Part shown: one piece after another, positions 62,121-64,000 of the stretch
How the letters are laid out: every line of letters begins with the position of its first letter
Numbering within the stretch: the stretch's first letter is position 1
Source: Phytophthora sp. 'mugwort'
Taxonomy: Eukaryota; Oomycota; Peronosporomycetes; Peronosporales; Peronosporaceae
DNA: 64,000 nt
NCBI GenBank assembly: GCA_033558025.1
Contig: JAUCEF010000001.1
Location: forward strand, 1,674,001-1,738,000
Reading direction: 5' to 3'
The notes under the pieces: generated by a model
Seen by the model: only the letters and a program-made list of their open reading frames with translations
Database searches by the model: none
Told to the model about the DNA's origin: nothing
Made by a program: the position numbers and the translations under genes

Positions 62121-62540
62121 GCGGAAGTGGGGCTCCATACGAAGGAACCCCGGCTGCATCCGCCGAGTATGAGCCATATTGATATGCTGGGAGTACGCAG
62201 GAGCCGCTACCGCCTGGGGCACAGGCCGCAGGAGGTCCCGAACGGAGACAACTCCCGTTGGACTCGGTCCATGGACGCCCAAAATCCATCCAGACGTTGG
62301 AAGATCCCGTTCACGTCATTCGTACGACGGTCGACCCGTCCTTCAAGGGCCGACAAGTCATCGGCCAGACGATTCACGTCGTCACGAATCGGCCCAAGGA
62401 TCCCAGTGCTCCCGCCCTGGGCGGCAGCAGCCCCGCCCTCACCAAGTCCAAGCACAATCTCCAGCGCAAGGACTCGACGACGAAGAGCGGTGTATTCAAC
62501 CACCCGAGGTGGAGCCGAAGGCGGCACCCCAGGTCCTGAA
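62121..62540 (-). pseudogene. Possible retroelement gag-like coiled-coil fragment
   Basis: The minus strand reads ALRRRVLALEIVLGLGEG, then DDVNRLADDLSALEGRVDRR, with heptad-like spacing. Position among retroelement pieces suggests a gag or ORF1 remnant; no family is proven. Confidence 0.3.
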
Positions 62541-62790
62541 CCGAAGGGGCGGCGCCTCATGCTCGTACTCGTTTGAGGGCACCACCGCCCTCCTCGACCA
62601 TAATGGAGAGACCCACTACCATGTGGAGCGTGTGCTCCAGGAGCGGTGTGTTCACGGGAAGCGCCAGGTCCGCGTGAAGTGGAGGTGATATTCGAAAGCT
62701 GAGTGTTCCTCACAGCCATACGGGCGACCCCAGGCTGACTGCCCGAAGGCTGTCGCGATTTGGAATCTGAATCGGTGGCGGCTTCGTAAG
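62541..62790 (+). pseudogene. Gypsy (chromovirus) integrase C-terminal chromodomain fragment
   Basis: Reads THYHVERVLQERCVHGKRQV then RVKWR, a TGA stop, and YSKAECSSQPYGRPQADCPK with AVAIWN. The pattern (HVE..L..R...G...YLVKWRGY......W.P...L..CP....W) is that of a chromodomain at the end of Ty3/gypsy integrases. The stop replaces the Gly after KWR (TGA for GGA). Confidence 0.7.
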
Positions 62791-64000
62791 TAGTTCGGAA
62801 CTTCTTGCCCGAACGGGGTGTGGTCGTAGAGCCAAGATGATACCCGCGGCGCTCATCATGAGCGTTAGAAGCGGAATGCTTCTGCAGCTCTCGGGAGAGC
62901 TACCGTTTGCCTACCAGATGGGCAAACTCAATACGCAGATCTCGGAGGTCAAGGATGACCTCCAGGGTGAGATCCTGCCGGAGAACCTCGAGTTGTCCTT
63001 GTGAGCAGCGCGTAGCCGCTCACTTTCAAAAGACGGCCTCGGCCTCTTGGAAGGAGTCACAGTGTGGGGAAACACAGCTGGATAGCCCCATACAGGTGCA
63101 GACAAGACCGGAGCTCTGGCTTCTTTCGCCGGCTCATGAACTTCTTGAGCGGGATGCTGTGCGGTGCCAAGAGCACGCACCGAGCGATGCTCACGTTTTG
63201 GAACAGGGGCTGCTTGGCTACCAGGTGGCACTCATAAGCGCCCCGAGAAGAGCGCGCACCAAGAAGCACGCGAGGCGGCTGTAGCTGACCCATGTAGGCG
63301 TCGACTCAGTGGGACTCCTCAAGAGGGAAGTGCCCGGGAGCGAAAGGCGGTCCCCCACAAGCAGGTGAAGAGTACTTAGCAGACGATCGGGTCGCCGGGG
63401 CCCGCACTCCCTTATAGCGAACAACCTAGTATTCCGACTGCTGCCCGTCGAGATCGTTGGAGATTGCTCGGCTGACTTGGCCCTCTTCCTCCTCGTCGGA
63501 AGAAGAACTGAAGAGGCCCTTGTTTGTGAGCGTGAGGGTCCCATACCCTTCACGGATTGGAGACATGGAAGCAGCCCGCGCTTACGGCTGACTTCCGAGA
63601 CTGCTGCAGCCTTAGCAGCCTTGACGCGGGCAGTTGCCTCAGCGAGCGTCAAGTTTTTGACCGGAGAATGAAGTTTCTCTTTGTCCTCCTGTGCGAACAC
63701 GGACTCCCCTAGCGCTCAGGCGTCTTGGCGCGTCGCCATCATCTCCGTTGTGGCTAGACAGCTGGGTACGGGACACAAGCGAGTCCGACTGACTCGGGTC
63801 GCCGTCAGACCCCATTGACGAGCGGGATCTCGTTATCGCCCCAGGACATGGGTGACTTGTCCGGGTCCACCTCATAGTTTACGAGGAGCTCGAATCCTCC
63901 TCAAGCGGTTCAGGTGCCTTGGGGATCACCTTGGATGCCACCTTGGTGGATCCCTTAGCGGCAGAGCCTTTGCCGGACGGCTTAGAGCTCTCAGCCTGCT
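62791..64000 (-). pseudogene. Probable retroelement gag-like remnants, running off the window
   Basis: Minus-strand frames are rich in Ser, Pro, Lys and Arg (ATARVKAAKAAAVSEVSRKR near 63620; KPSGKGSAAKGSTKVASKV near 63970) with several stops. Low-complexity, basic sequence next to a chromodomain fragment fits a gypsy gag region, but no zinc knuckle or other diagnostic motif is visible. Confidence 0.3.

Overview
The window looks like a gene island from an oomycete genome, most likely Phytophthora or a close relative. The evidence is combined rather than single: a (1,3)-beta-glucan synthase fused to an MFS sugar-transporter-like domain, short GT-AG introns (129 and 70 bp), matches to the oomycete initiator just upstream of several start codons, and a repeat load of copia, chromovirus-type gypsy, LINE, Tc1, pogo, hAT, MULE and Crypton-type elements. 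All calls are by eye; no search was run. Several long reading frames begin with TTG or GTG, so for genes I moved the start to the first plausible ATG.

Layout. 0-12 kb: the end of a coiled-coil protein gene, a dispersed repeat with a tRNA-like core, a decayed LINE on the minus strand, then three paralogous C2-domain genes (the first frameshifted, the other two intact and convergent). 12.6-27.4 kb: repeat territory with a decayed copia element interrupted by a hAT-like remnant, a decayed Crypton (tyrosine recombinase), and a copia element with both LTRs, a perfect 5-bp target duplication and an internal inversion of about 0.9 kb. 28.9-30.7 kb: a spliced sirtuin gene with an N-terminal PHD finger. 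30.7-33.7 kb: no recognisable gene. 33.8-34.6 kb: a secreted, Cys-rich, Ser/Thr-rich protein with a possible GPI tail. 35-48 kb: three paralogous single-pass membrane proteins on the minus strand; the first is separated from the other two by about 9 kb of repeats (Tc1, MULE and hAT fragments, copia LTR, tRNA-derived repeats, a foldback repeat). 49-56.3 kb: the glucan synthase-transporter fusion. 57-64 kb: a pogo element, further repeats, a rearranged LINE copy of the same family as the one at 2-6 kb, and fragments of a chromodomain gypsy element.

The host genes suggest two themes: cell-surface and wall work (glucan synthase fusion, possible GPI-anchored protein, three type I membrane proteins) and a small C2-domain family of unknown role. 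The three membrane-protein genes share a 12-base motif about 100-130 bp upstream of their start codons, which suggests common control. The most useful leads are that gene family with its motif, the PHD-sirtuin with its conditional Cys-rich tail, the C2 cluster lacking the usual calcium ligands, and the inverted segments inside two retroelements.
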